A DNA stretch of 64,000 nt from Microglena sp. YARC (GCA_022414725.1 CM039465.1:41609678-41673677); one strand, 5' to 3'; numbered from the stretch's first letter, positions 21,199 through 31,655 are shown. Numbers and translations: made by a program. Notes: generated by a model not told the origin, from the sequence alone.

Positions 21199-21470
21199 GG
21201 CAGACCAGCCTGTTGATCGCTAGCAATCAACTTCCCATGTTGCTTATGTACTTCCGATGTACTTCTTATGTAGAGATTTGGTTATCACCTCATTGAAAAG
21301 TTCATAAGATTCCACAGCACCTAAGTTGACGTTCTCAGTGCATGCCAATTTGCTGCACATTTTCTCAGAATTAATGAAAGTTTCCATAGTCGGGTCTGAA
21401 ATTATATTTCAAACTATTGAGTGTGTTACTTGGGTCCTCTAGGCTGCCCAGGATTGCTGTAAAAACATCT

Positions 21471-21749
21471 AAAAAATCGGTTCCTAGCCATATTGAATGC
21501 ATGAATGCATGTAACAATTCAAATAATGAGCAGAGGTGGGCTGGCTGACCATCCAGTGCTTAGAGTGAAACCATGTAATATTTAAATTAAACTAAGGAGC
21601 AGATGAGTGGCCGAGTGGGCAAGTGCGCTTCTATGCCACCTTCACTACATCACATCACTGCAGGGTTTACTCCCTCCACTCTCCAACTTTCTCCATGTCG
21701 ATGCGGGAGGGAGAGAGGGAGGGGGCTAGGTAGGGCTCCAGCACGAGCC
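21471..21749. other. Unassigned sequence
   Basis: Possible further LINE sequence on the minus strand, but no motif is identifiable. No other gene seen. Confidence 0.4.
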
Positions 21750-21945
21750 AGTTTTATTTTTCAGCTACGAGCAGCAGCTTCTAGGCAGCTCCACTGACTG
21801 CCTAGTCAGCCAAACCTGATGCAACCTAGAGCACCTTGAAGATGACCTAACCAGATTTCCTGTTATGTTGACATCTTGGGGCTAGGCCCAATGGCTGAAT
21901 CAGGGAGCTGCCTAGAAGCTGCTGCTTGTAGCTGGAAGAAAAGCT
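21750..21945. mobile_element. MITE family D, copy 1
   Basis: About 195 bp with long terminal inverted repeats. The left end reads TTTTATTTTTCAGCTACGAG then CAGCAGCTTCTAGGCAGCTC; the right end is its near reverse complement, ending CTTGTAGCTGGAAGAAAAGC. Other copies are at 24800-24945, 37626-37799 and 42771-42962. No coding capacity. GGGGGCTAGGTAGG lies at about 21720 and again near 21989, wider than the element, so the target duplication is uncertain. Confidence 0.75.
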
Positions 21946-22118
21946 ATGAGCACGACTGGCCGCAACTTCAAGGTGTCGCTGGGCACCAGAGGGGGCTAGG
22001 TAGGATTAGAAAGCCACGATGTTGCTACATATCCTGCGAAGTCTAAGGACGTACAAACTGAGCTTTATCTTGCTGTCTCTTTTGCGCTTCGGAAAGAAGC
22101 TTCAGAGCGACTGGCCGC

Positions 22119-22303
22119 CAGGGTACTTCCAAGCGCGCACTTTTGCGCGCTGCCTATTTGAGCCCCACTGCGCGTTTCACGCAGTTTTTTGTAACCCCCT
22201 GTGGGCGCAGCAAGCAATTTTTGCGTTTTTTGCACTACAAAGCGCAGTTTGTTTTTTCAAGTGCGCTAAAGCGCTGGCCAATTTGGTCAATGGAAGTACC
22301 TTG
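22119..22303. mobile_element. hAT-like MITE with 8 bp target duplication, second copy
   Basis: A 185 bp element with termini CAGGGTACTTCC and GGAAGTACCTTG, flanked by CTGGCCGC at 22111-22118 and 22304-22311. The interior is broadly the reverse complement of 20647-20841 (for example TTGCACTACAAAGCGCAG and AGTGCGCTAAAGCGCTGGCC). Confidence 0.85.
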
Positions 22304-22432
22304 CTGGCCGCCTCTTCAAGGTGTTGCTGGACTGCAGAAGACGGCGAGCAGCCCAATTGCTGACTGAAGCTATGATACCAAGTTTAAGTTCAAGTTTAGG
22401 CCCGCTCCACATGTCCATAGCATGGGGAAAGC

Positions 22433-22640
22433 GTAATGATAACGCCTGGTGGGGCGTGAGATTAAGGGAGCCCTGTCTTACGGCGGTGGAGAACGGGCTG
22501 CTACTTAACCTGGACAGTGCTACCACGGCGGTTGACAGCGACCGCAAACACCAAGGCGCACCCGTAGGGATTCGAACACCGCACCTTCTGCCTGATTTCA
22601 ATGAACTCGACCATTGAGCCAATCGTTGAAACGGGAGATC
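22433..22640 (-). mobile_element. SINE family A, best-preserved head
   Basis: On the minus strand the head reads GATTGGCTCAATGGTCGAGT (A-box region), then GTGTTCGAATCCC (B box), a spacing close to that of a tRNA. The conserved body ends GCGTTATCATTACGC. The internal pol III promoter is intact enough to be recognisable, but no functional tRNA fold is claimed. Confidence 0.75.
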
Positions 22641-22699
22641 CAGCACGGGGGGAGTCTTCCAACCGTTCTCCAACTAACAACCTAAGGGTACAAAAAACA

Positions 22700-22860
22700 A
22701 GTCCCTGTGGTTAAACCAATACATCTTGTAGTCAAATGCTTTGGGGTTCAGTTCATCAATGCTTTTTCTTTTTTAGCCCTTCCTATCATGGTTGGGCAAG
22801 TCCCTTTTCACCTATTTAGCCCACCCCTGGACTGTAACAACATACACACACATACACAAT
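22700..22860 (+). mobile_element. LINE 3' end, truncated copy
   Basis: Plus-oriented copy of the 3' module, with TTGGGGTTCAGTTCATCAAT, TCATGGTTGGGCAAGTCCC and ACCCCTGGACTGTAACA, followed by (CATA/CACA)n tail sequence. Confidence 0.7.
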
Positions 22861-23310
22861 ATGAGGGAAATGGCTGCAGCCAAGCTTAGGAAGCCCTCAG
22901 GGTGCGGCTGAAGCCAAGCCAAGAAGGTGCTGCTTGAGGCTGAAAAGAAAAGCTATGCCCATGCTATGCCAATCCCCAAACAACAGCTTAGCACCACTAA
23001 GACACTCCCTGGTATTCTTTCCATGGTCACTGGCCTCTGAAAGATGACCAATCATCTGTCGGCAGCAGTCAGGGACCATGCTAACCAAGCAGGTGCCCCA
23101 CCCTTCTCATGGTCACTGGCCTCGGAAGGATGATTGGACAGTACCTTTTTATATACATGTGATGCTTGCCTGCAGCATATTTCTGCTCAGCGCGGCTTTT
23201 GAGATCAAGAATTATTGCACACATGCCGCGCCAATCCTAGTTTATAATTAATTGGCGCGCTAAATTGTCTGTGTACAGAAGCACCCATATATCTGGCTCT
23301 GCCAGATAAT

Positions 23311-23445
23311 AAGGGTACATTTGTTTTTTAAGAATATAAGGGTACATTTGTTTTTTATGAATATAAGGGTTCATTTGTTTTTAAAGAATATAAGGGTACA
23401 TTTGTTTTTTAAGAATTTAAGGGTTCATTTGTTTTTTAAGAAAGC
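23311..23445. repeat. 27 bp tandem repeat, five units
   Basis: Units of AAGGGTACATTTGTTTTTTA plus AGAATAT. One further diverged unit lies near 23780. Confidence 0.85.
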
Positions 23446-23499
23446 AACTGAAAGCTACTTAAAATTGCAAAGAAAGAATATACACACAGCTATCCCCGT

Positions 23500-23745
23500 T
23501 CGGAACGGGATGGCTCTACTGTAGAGCGATCCCGGATGGGACGGAAGCAGGTGTGAAGTCTTATCAGGTTGCTGGTTCGAACCCCATCGAGGTCACCTGG
23601 GCCCACCCAGAAGGTCGCCGACCGGCATGGTAACTGGACTCTAGGTGTGATGTAAGCCCGGCCATCGCAAACTTACAGGCCTGTTCCCTAAACTTCACGT
23701 CCTTAGAAGTGTCATAGTGTGACATATCTTGGGAGTTAAGAAAAA
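23500..23745 (+). mobile_element. tRNA-derived SINE family B, longer copy
   Basis: The head has GATGGCTCTACTGTAGAGC (A-box-like) and GCTGGTTCGAACCCC (B box). The body has GTCGCCGACCGGCATGGTAA, ACTGGACTCTAGGTGTGATG and CACGTCCTTAGAAGTGTCAT, ending near a poly-A run. The body matches the truncated minus-strand copy at 8165-8378. Confidence 0.75.
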
Positions 23746-23916
23746 AAAATCTTTTTTACCCATACAGCTGCCAGATAGTGTAAGGGTACAGGATTTTGTT
23801 TTTAAGAAAGCTACTTAAAATTTCAATTAAAGACAGCTTTGCTTCGTGGGCCGTTGCTTGGAGGGGAATTTTGCTGAACTAACAAGTGTGCAAGCACCCC
23901 CTTGCATTTGCCCAAG

Positions 23917-24560
23917 ACTAACAGAAGTCGCTGACATAGAGTATTGTGTGTCTGCTCCAAGGCTTACACAACTCCAGGATATGGAGTGTGCTGTGACGGT
24001 GACCAGGACTGACAGAAGTCGTGGATATTGAGTATTGTGTGTCTGCTCCAAGGCTTACACAACTCCAGGATATGGAGTGTGCTGTGACGATGCCCAGGAC
24101 CGACAGAAGTCGTGGATATTGAGTATTGTGTGTCTGCTCCAAGGCTTACACAACTCCAGGATATGGAGTGTGCTGTGACGATGCCCAGGACCGACATAAG
24201 TCGTGGATATTGAGTATTGTGTGTCTGTTCCAAGGCTTACACAACTCCAGGATATGGAGTGTGCTGTGACGGTGCCCAAGACTGACAGAAGTCGTGGATA
24301 TTGAGTATTGTGTGTCTGCTCCAAGGCTTACACAACTCCAGGATATGGAGTGTGCTGTGACGGTGCCCAGGACCGACAGAAGTCGTGGATATTGAGTATT
24401 GTGTGTCTGTTCCAAGGCTTACACAACTCCAGGATATGTAGTGTGCTGCGACGGTGCCCAGGACTGACAGAAGTCGTGGATATTGAATATGTTGTGTGCT
24501 CCAAGGCTTTCACATCTCCAGGATATGTAGTGTGCTGTGACGGTGCCCAGGACTTCCACG
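23917..24560. repeat. 91 bp tandem array, about seven units
   Basis: Units share GTGTGTCTGCTCCAAGGCTT, ACACAACTCCAGGATATGGA, GTGTGCTGTGACGATGCCCA and GACAGAAGTCGTGGATATTG. The regular overlapping minus-strand frames, 91 bp apart, arise from the array. Confidence 0.9.
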
Positions 24561-24589
24561 CCTTGATGCATGCTGAGTCCCAGTGTTTT

Positions 24590-24795
24590 TGGCAGAGCCC
24601 CCTCTTCTAGGGGGCGGGAGCCCCCAGAGTTACCCATTTGTCTGCCTGTGTGTACGACCAACCGTCAGACTGAGACGAAGCCTGATATGTCAGCCAACGG
24701 CCTCGTAACTAACTCGCTTCCGTTGCCACCTGTCACTCCGTTGCGAACACTCCCCGCCATTTTTTAGCGTCGTATGCGACGCTGCATACAACTTG
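24590..24795 (+). mobile_element. Hairpin-headed family C, copy 2
   Basis: Same order of words as 11795-12003: AGCCCCCTCTTCTAGGGGGC, AAGCCTGATATGTCAGCCAA, CTCGTAACTAACTCGCTTCC, CGCCATTTTTTAGCGTCG. A small palindrome, CGTCGTATGCGACG, lies near its end. Confidence 0.7.
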
Positions 24796-24799
24796 TTGC

Positions 24800-24945
24800 T
24801 TTTGGCTATGCATGTCTCCCCTGACCGGCATGTCAGCCATATCTAAGGCCAGCTAGTGCCCCTCCTAGCACACCTTCCAACACTGCTGAAATCTTGGCTG
24901 GCTCAGGGAGTTGCTTAGAAGCTCACGGCCGAGAAGAAAAACAGT
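24800..24945. mobile_element. MITE family D, degenerate copy
   Basis: Recognised from the right-hand terminus CAGGGAGTTGCTTAGAAGCT and interior words shared with copies 1 and 2 (TGCTGAAATCTTGGCTGGCT). The left inverted repeat is eroded. Confidence 0.5.
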
Positions 24946-25000
24946 GCTGAGTTGTTATGAGGATATCTGGATGGACTTGCTCCAGCCTGAGTATATCATT

Positions 25001-26474
25001 TCACGTTGAGGAAGTGGATGAAGAAGCCTTGAACACGTTCACAAGCTGGGCCAGCAGCCTTTTCTTTGTGGCCTTGGCCTTGGAATCATTATAATCCTTA
25101 CACACACGCCTTCTGACAGTGGCTTCAGTTGAGCTCTTCCCCAATCTACACACTTGACGTAGGAGGTCTTGACTGCGCCTCAGTGACATCAGGGGGTTCA
25201 GTCTGCTTGAGGTTGAATTGAGGTCGGCTGTGCCTGAGAGCGAGGTGGATGCCCTGTGGAATTTAATCAGATCCTCCATGCTCAGAACATGGGTCTCCAT
25301 CATGCCTTTGCCCTGGGAAGCAAAACAAGGGCCAAGTTGTTATGGAATGTTGATGTTGGTGCTGCTGCTGCTGACGATAGGTGACGATGCTGATGTTGGT
25401 AGCGGTGATGATTACATTTTCTTGGTACACTACAGGACTCCATGTGCTCCTGCAGCTTGACAGATTAAAGAGGGACTTATTATTGTGAACGTAATGTGTG
25501 TATGTTGCGGTCCAGGGGTTCGCCAATTAGGCTAAATGGACTTGCCCAACCTCCAATAATCGAGATGATTATAGTCTATCAGGAGGGGCTATATGAGGGG
25601 CGAATTGAGTTTGGCTAGCCATGGTAAGGGGAGGCAGTGTCATTTGAGGAGCAGATCAGATGAGTACAGTACAGGCCAGTGACCTGAATAACAAAGAGGC
25701 AAAGAAATGGACGAGCAAGCAAGCAGGCAAACAAGGAAGCCAGCCATCCAGCAAACTAGCCAGACAGACAGACAACCAGCCAGCAGACAAGCAAACCATG
25801 GGGAAAACCTCTGCACAACAGCACCATGGATTTTGTACCAAGCCACGCTGCCCTGCATGCTCTTCACCAACCTACCCTTGACCCCACCCCCTCCACGGCG
25901 GTTAACTACAGAACTGTCATTTTTGACCCTCCCCTCCCATTGTTGATCAACCTCTTCATCCCCTTCCTACCCCTCCCTCTGCCTCCCCTCTCACTGTGCT
26001 TACCGACCCTTCCCGACCCTCCCCTCCCATTGTTGATCAACCTCTTCTTCCCCTTCCTACCCCTCCCTCTGCCTCCCCTCTCACTGTCCTTACCGACCCT
26101 TCCCGACCCTCCCCTCCCATTGTTGATCAACCTCTTCTTCCCCTTCCTACCCCTTCCTCTGCCTCCCCTCCCACTGTCCTTCCCGACCCTTCCCTCAAAC
26201 TGATGATCAACCTCTTCTTCCCGTTCCTACCCCTCCCTCTGCCTCCCTCTGCCTCCCTCTGCCTCCCCTCCCACTGTCCTTCCCGACCCTTCACTCCCAT
26301 TGGTGATCAACCTCTTTTCAACCTACCTTGATCTTCACACCCATCCATGGTTGTGTAAACCGGGACTTAAGACTTGGGTCCAGGAGATCGAAGGTAGCCT
26401 TGGATAATTGAATGAGGCCGGGCTGGCTCGTTGACTCCATGCGTGATGCTGTGTTCATCGTGTCACCCCACAGG
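25001..26474 (-). CDS. 3' end of a class III adenylyl/guanylyl cyclase gene
   Basis: Two minus-strand exons join cleanly. Exon 26474-26327 follows CCCTCTGCAG and, after a split codon, encodes LWGDTMNTASRMESTSQPG, then LIQLSKATFDLLDPSLKSRF and TQPWMGVKIK, with donor GTAGGT. Exon 25312-25001 follows TTTTGCTTCCCAG and continues GKGMMETHVLSMEDLIKFH to a TGA at 25001-25003. GDTxNTASRMES(T)..PG.IQ.S..T and the (V)KGKG.METH/YxL end are the signature of the class III nucleotidyl cyclase catalytic domain, which makes cAMP or cGMP. The N..SR segment supplies the conserved Asn and Arg that help catalysis. After the domain comes a basic tail of about 90 residues (KATKKRLLAQLVNVFK). Metal-binding Asp residues and any receptor, PAS or membrane part lie in exons not seen here. 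The intron between the exons holds a 90 bp array and a LINE 3' remnant. Substrate choice cannot be told from this piece. Confidence 0.8.
25507..25565 (-). mobile_element. Partial LINE 3' end within the cyclase intron
   Basis: Only the first part of the module is present: GTCCAGGGGTTCGCCAATTA, GGCTAAATGGACTTGCCCAA, next to GTGTATGTTGCG. Confidence 0.5.
25690..25800. repeat. CAAGCAAGCAGGCAAACAAG-like tetranucleotide repeat
   Basis: Degenerate (CAAG/CCAG/CAGA)n sequence within the cyclase intron. Frames across it are repetitive. Confidence 0.6.
25925..26320. repeat. ~90 bp intronic array, five units
   Basis: Units start at about 25925, 26014, 26105, 26185 and 26285, each with CCCATTGTTGATCAACCTCT, TCCCCTTCCTACCCCTCCCT and CTGCCTCCCCTC. 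The pyrimidine-rich strand is plus, so on the cyclase coding strand it is purine-rich. A reverse-oriented remnant (AGGTTGATCAACAATGAGG) lies near 26690. Confidence 0.85.
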
Positions 26475-26552
26475 CTGCAGAGGGAGCGGTGAGAAGGGGA
26501 AGAAGGGGTTGGTCAACAGTGGGAGGGAAGGGTCAAAATGACAGTTGGTAGT

Positions 26553-26852
26553 TTACCACCGTGAGGGGGCGTAGTCAAGGTAGGTGGTTGTTAAAGAGCA
26601 TGCGAGGGCAGGCGGCTTGTGGTCCCAAATCGATTGTTGCTGTTGTGCAGAGGTTTTACCCATGGCATGGAGTGGTGAGAAGGGGAAGGAGAGGTTGATC
26701 AACAATGAGGACAGAACAGAGAGGAACAGGAAGGACAGTGGCTGGCTGCCTGCACTCGGGAACTCGCCAAATCGCGGTAGGTCGTCGAGCGCTGCGGATC
26801 GCACGCTCAGCGGGGTCCACGATTTGTCATAGTGAGTTAATGACCTGGCCAC
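26553..26852 (-). other. Open frame between the two cyclase exon copies, function unknown
   Basis: A minus-strand frame contains SWTPLSVRSAALDDLPRFG and continues into the reverse-oriented array remnant. It shows some coding-like composition but no domain and no clear splice borders, so it is listed as uncertain intron content. Confidence 0.2.
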
Positions 26853-26860
26853 TGTTTTAC

Positions 26861-26944
26861 CCTGGCGCTGAGCTCTATACGAGTTTGCTGGTTGATTCCA
26901 TCATTCCCATGCATTCTGCTGTTCATTGTGTTTGCCCCCTCAGG
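26861..26944 (-). pseudogene. Decayed duplicate of the cyclase GDTxNTASRMES exon
   Basis: The minus strand after CTACAG reads LRGANTMNSRMHGNDGINQQ, then TRIELSA and GTAAAAC. It aligns with LWGDTMNTASRMESTSQPGL of the exon at 26327-26474, with Gly-Asp changed and small deletions. The region between the two (26480-26830) also shares intron words, so exon plus intron was duplicated and this copy decayed. It has lost the conserved GDT residues. Confidence 0.65.
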
Positions 26945-27106
26945 CTGTAGAGGGTTAAGGGTGGACTGGTCGTTCGGTGCTACTAGCAGCCATTTTTGAC
27001 CCCCCAAAGCACAACCACAAAAGGCTCAAACGAAGCACTCAAAAAGACCAAGTGTGTTAATGTAGTCACTCATGCTACAAGTTGAACCTTAAATACAAGC
27101 CAGAGG

Positions 27107-27560
27107 CAACTAGCGATGTCCAAAAACATTTTTTTTTAGGATTAGGTAGCAGGTCACCACACCACACAACGACTCGCCTAAACTTGGGCAGTTTTGTGCC
27201 TATGAGGCCTGTAAAACCGGTCACCCGCGACATAACGAATCACCTGAACTTGGACAGTTTGGTGCCTATGAGGTCTTGGTAAAAACCGGTCACCCGCGAC
27301 ATAAACGAATCTGCCTAAAAACTTGGGCAGTTTTGTGCCTGAGGCCTGGTAAAACCGTCACCCCGCGACATAACGAATCACCTGAACTTGGACAGTTGGT
27401 GCCTATGAGCTTGTAAAACCGGTCAACCCGCCGAACATAAACGAATCACCTGAAACTTGGGCAGTTTTTGTGCCTATGAGGCCTGTTTAAAAAAGCCGGT
27501 CAACCGCATCCGCGACATAACGAAATCACCTGAACTTGGCAGATTTTTTCCGATGAAGGC
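27107..27560. repeat. ~66 bp tandem array rich in small indels
   Basis: Six to seven units share CACCTGAACTTGGGCAGTTT, GTGCCTATGAGGCCTGTAAA and ACCGGTCACCCGCGACATAA. Units differ mostly by one-base insertions and deletions rather than substitutions. Confidence 0.85.
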
Positions 27561-30500
27561 CAGTACACAATAGCCTATATGCCACTCCAACGACTCATCT
27601 CTAACAAATCCCCTAAAACCCTGAACCCTAATAACATTGGGCAGCTGTTGACGCCTGTAAACACAAGAGCTGAGGGCGTCCTCCCACACCAGAGGGTAGC
27701 TGCCTTTGCCAGGTGTAGATGTGTGGTAGCATAACACTCTTCAAGGGCCAAGACTGCCGCCACATCCACTAGCCAAGGCACAAATTCAATAGATTTTCCT
27801 TTGCTCCCGTCCTAGTTGGATCTGGATCACTAGCTAGCCCCATCCCCTCACCACTCCCATCACTCCTCCTGCGAGTGCATATCCTCCACGCTTCTCCCTC
27901 TCCTCCTCCCTCTCCCTCTTCTTGAGCCCTCCTCTCGCTCCCCCTCCCCCCTCCCCCCCCTGCATCTATCGCCCCATCCCCTCTCTGCGTCCCGCTCCAC
28001 CGGCGACGGCAACAAATGTATCGCAGACGCCAACCCCAACCACACGACAACGACGCAGAGCTCACTAACTTATAGCATTGGGTATCCGATGATGACCGCA
28101 AGTAACAGCAAGAGTAGCTGTATGCCACTCCAAACTGGCGAATTCATGATCTAGACTTGCCGTAAGTTTGGATCTAACAAATCACTCTTCTATGAGTGCA
28201 GAGGATCCGATCACCTGATAGAAGGACACATAGAATATGAGACAAGTAGTAGCGTGAAGCCACTCTTTCCATATCTACAGATGATACAGATCCTTTAAAA
28301 GTACCCTTGTTACGAGCCATTCTGCCTACCCCTGGACTCATGTTCGTTGAGTTGCCATATGGGAACACGCAAACACGATTTATTCATAACATAAGAGAGA
28401 AGAAAGTTCTAGAAATCAACGCTAATCCTCTCTATGTATCGTGTTTATTAGCAGAGATTGCGCCGCCGCGATACCCAACCCTTGGAAAGACAGGGTCGAA
28501 CAAAAAAATTGCACCGTGGCGACCACACACACCCGATGTATGTGCCGTAATCATGCGACACTTCTTAGCACCGTGCGTGCAAGGGGTGTTAGTGAGTCAA
28601 CTCCCCCCAAAATGTTACCATCTGACGCGCAGGGTGACTACCCATAAGATTAGCCGGGTTATTTACGCCATGAGGATACCCACTCCGCAGCCACAGAGAT
28701 CACTCGGGATACCACCTTCCTAGCCCGCACCACCACCAGCCCCCCTATCATGTACAACACGACAATACTACACTATCATGACTTCCCTTATGTTCCCCTC
28801 TACCCCTATGGCATGATCGCACTATCACCATGACTCTCAACACACAAACCTCACACTCATCTCTCACTTGACTGACTCTTCCATCAGTCCCCTAACCACA
28901 AGCATCCATACATGTAGCAAGCGACACCACATGCGGACATCGACACTTGATATCAGTAAAGCTCTCGACGTAGGGTCTGACCGAGTTATCAATCATTCAG
29001 GGATCGGTACAAAAATGAGACCTATGTCTTCACAAAGGATGCTTCCGAGTTTTCAGAATAGCTTAAAAAAGACTAGCAGTTCAGTCACCAATCTATGTAC
29101 CCATTTGGAATCACTCAGGAGTCATAGGAATCCCTTCTACAGCCCACTCTGGTCACCCACAGATCGCCAAAATCCCAAAGAACATAATACACCAACAGAA
29201 ATCTTCGAATCACATTGCTATTACACTTATAATAGTTCGCGTTACATGAGCTAGTCAATACAAGAGAGAGATTCATTTTACTGTTGTTATTTATTAAGGG
29301 AAATAATTGCACTCAAGAAAGGCGAAGAGGTAAAGATAAGGATAAGAAAAAGAGAAAGCACAAGTATACACATAACCCAGATCAATACGACCCAAATGAC
29401 CCAACTTACACCAGGCATATCTCCATTCATTGCCAAACCCTATTCCCGACGTTCACCACTCACCCTTAAAATGTCCCCTCTACTTCTACATTTGGCACAA
29501 CGCTCTCAAACCTCCAACCATCACCCACATCACGTCCAACACCACCATCCAAACCCAATTACAAATCTAATATATAGCCTACTTCTCACTAAAGACGCAG
29601 ACCAGCCTGGATGCCTTGTGGCATGTTCCTAACTTCAATCGAGTACAAGTTTCAAGCCAATGACAGCGCCTAGATACCCCATACCGTTTCGTGTTAAAGG
29701 TTTATGTAGCGGAAAGGAACACTTTTCCCAACAACCTAGTATCCACAAACCTGAGCCAGGTATAGTCCCACCATCCTAAGAACGCAACTCCCAATACTAC
29801 TAGTCTTGAAAAACAATATCACGTAAATATTATCTATAGTGTCAGCATTAATATTGGATGTTTTCAAGATAAAACTACCGACAATTCTGTCTGAGGACCG
29901 GCTCACAATCGTGCCAAAAACCTTAAATCCATCATTATTATTCTAACGTGTATTATGCTCACTATATGATCTCTATAATGCCCAGAGTCCCCTAGCTACT
30001 CAGCAGCCTATTCTTCTCAGACCCCACCACCCTGCCGCCCACCCTCCCACCACACCGAAGCCCCAGCTCCTACAGGCCTATAATCGTAGCACCCACACAA
30101 ATACAACCAACTTAAACATCATCTATGCCTCCAATACAATATGCGCCTGCGAACCCGAATACACCATGACGCTCTCGCGAGAAGAGAATCTCCGTACGAT
30201 TAATGTATCGTAGCATTAGTCTGAGCCGTTATGAGTGAAAGAGCTGCCCCAACATCGATCGCTAACGCAGCTTGTCGGACTGAGCCGGCTCTGTCAGTCA
30301 TGTGTGCTAACTCTCCTTTCCACATACCGTATGCATGTAATACAACTACGAAAGCCTAATGCAACGCAGGCGAACTTCAAGGTGCTTGAGCCAGGGAGAC
30401 ATGACCTCAAACTAGGTGCATGTGCATGTATGTAATCGGCCCATTCCTCATTACACTTGCATGGCACTTTGACTGATGAGTGAGAAATCTAGCAAGCCTC

Positions 30501-30700
30501 TCCAATATGCGGGTTTAGGAGTCAGGTCACAACAGAGATAGTCCTAGCTGCTACTCCCTATACGGGTGCCAGCCAACCCAATGGTCAGACTATGCATGCC
30601 TATCATACTCAACACGAGCGCGGAGGGGAGCTTTGGTAAAGGGAAGGAGAGGCGGCCCGTGGAAATAGCAGTTTAGGGAATGATTTTCGGATTTATCAGG
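27561..30700. other. 3.1 kb unassigned region, G-poor in places on the plus strand
   Basis: No confident gene or repeat family. Longest frames are 28307-28723 (plus, 138 residues), 28868-29254 (plus, 128 residues) and 27769-28128 (minus, 119 residues). None shows a recognisable domain, and all lack convincing splice or codon evidence. From about 28700 to 30150 the plus strand is rich in A and C and poor in G, with CACCACC-like words. A purine/pyrimidine-skewed CTCCTCCCTCTCCC stretch occurs at 27895-27960. Confidence 0.4.
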
Positions 30701-30829
30701 TTGACAGGATCTTGCTCGACTTTTACCTAAGGCCCAGATATGTTACCAATTCTCCCAGAATGCCGGGTCGGGGAGGGAGGGGATCGGAATTTTCAGGCCA
30801 AATTGAAAAGTAAGCATTATGAAGTATGT

Positions 30830-31190
30830 TTGAATAACGTCGTTGTGGATCTCCACAGCTCTTGTCGGGTTGGGAGTCTCCGCCATCTTGCAACAATGAA
30901 AACATATATACTGGGGTACTTAGCAAATGTAAGGAGAGGTGCTAATCACCTCACATGACAGTGATGTCTTTGTGGGATCTTGCCAGCTCTGATAGGTTGG
31001 GAGTCTCGCAATCTTGCACCCCAACCATATGCTCAAGCACGTGGCGTGGGAACATCTGAAAGGTCACAACAGACATGCGCTTTAGGTCATAGCATGATAA
31101 TTGATATCTAAATGATATCTGAATGGCCGTCAAACTAAGAACGTGGAGTGGGAACATCTGTAAAGGCCACAACAGACATACCCTTCAGTC
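30830..31190. repeat. Local diverged duplications
   Basis: GGTTGGGAGTCTC and CATCTTGCA-like words recur at about 30868 and 30997. GTGG.GTGGGAACATCTG and CACAACAGACAT words recur at about 31040 and 31142. Both pairs suggest an old tandem duplication. Confidence 0.45.
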
Positions 31191-31224
31191 CATTTGTATT
31201 GTTTTATTATTATTACTTTTATAT

Positions 31225-31325
31225 TTATTTATTTCCAATCAAATACAGTAAAGAATTTATTTATTTCCAATCAAATACAGTAAAGATTTTTATTTTTATT
31301 TCCAATCAAATACAGTAAAGAATCT
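31225..31325. repeat. ~38 bp tandem repeat, three units
   Basis: Units of TTTATTTCCAATCAAATACA followed by GTAAAGA. Confidence 0.85.
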
Positions 31326-31615
31326 AACCCCTTCCACAATGGCGTACATAGATTGTGCACCTTTTCTAAAGAGAAAACAGACATTGCATGGCATTTTGTA
31401 CCTGAATGACTTATATCTAAAAGACACCTCAGGTTTTCTGTCGGATATGCACCATGCTAAGGATTGTTTTAGGGACCAACTCATCATAGAATTTGGTTTT
31501 TACTAAGCCCATCTAGGTAAACTGGAGATGATCATCCATTGTTGAATAAATACATGGCCGTGCAGAAGACACATGGAACAGCCCCCAAAACCCTCCCCCA
31601 AGGGGGATGATAGCC

Positions 31616-31621
31616 CCCCCC

Positions 31622-31655
<34 letters not shown>
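31616..31655. repeat. Poly-C tract
   Basis: A C homopolymer with one T near its start. The nearby Gly-rich minus-strand frame is an artefact. Confidence 0.9.

Larger units (their letters stand above)
18815..21470 (-). mobile_element. Non-LTR retrotransposon (LINE) ORF2 remnant with reverse transcriptase
   Basis: Read from 21470 downward on the minus strand, pieces of one polymerase-type ORF2 appear in protein order. They are ILGSLEDPSNTLNSLKYNFR and LGAVESYELFNEVITKSL, then NSWYNADCRNLRKQW (about 20950), KLTKSPRLFWNKDKG and VISETEVIRSL-like linker sequence. Next come FIDFGRSYDSI and LEQMGIHGNYLNTLRNMY (19840-20000, RT core), LSPLLFGLFIDHLEKFFADK, the catalytic-type LCADDL (about 19635), SEVVVFNRDF, PILNYGCEVW (about 19100) and KFMKRALGVREY with LVLNELDRSPTWA (about 18900). 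The usual FADD/YADD motif appears as CADD. Many stops and frame changes make it inactive. It encodes reverse transcription by target-primed copying in intact relatives. Insertions at 19321-19440, 20647-20841 and 21010-21198 interrupt it. No endonuclease catalytic motifs were identified upstream. Confidence 0.85.

Noticed and set aside
23500..23600. Functional tRNA gene on the plus strand
   Set aside because: The A-to-B spacing and the shared downstream body identify it as SINE family B.
23827..24513. A series of equal-sized minus-strand frames spaced 91 bp apart as a gene family
   Set aside because: Spacing equals the tandem repeat period; they are shifted readings of one array.
28868..29254. 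Retrotransposon polyprotein fragment
   Set aside because: I could not find RT, RNase H or integrase motifs in this frame or neighbouring frames.
27561..30700. Organelle-derived insertion, suggested by the A/C-rich, G-poor plus strand
   Set aside because: No organelle gene or rRNA could be recognised in any frame.
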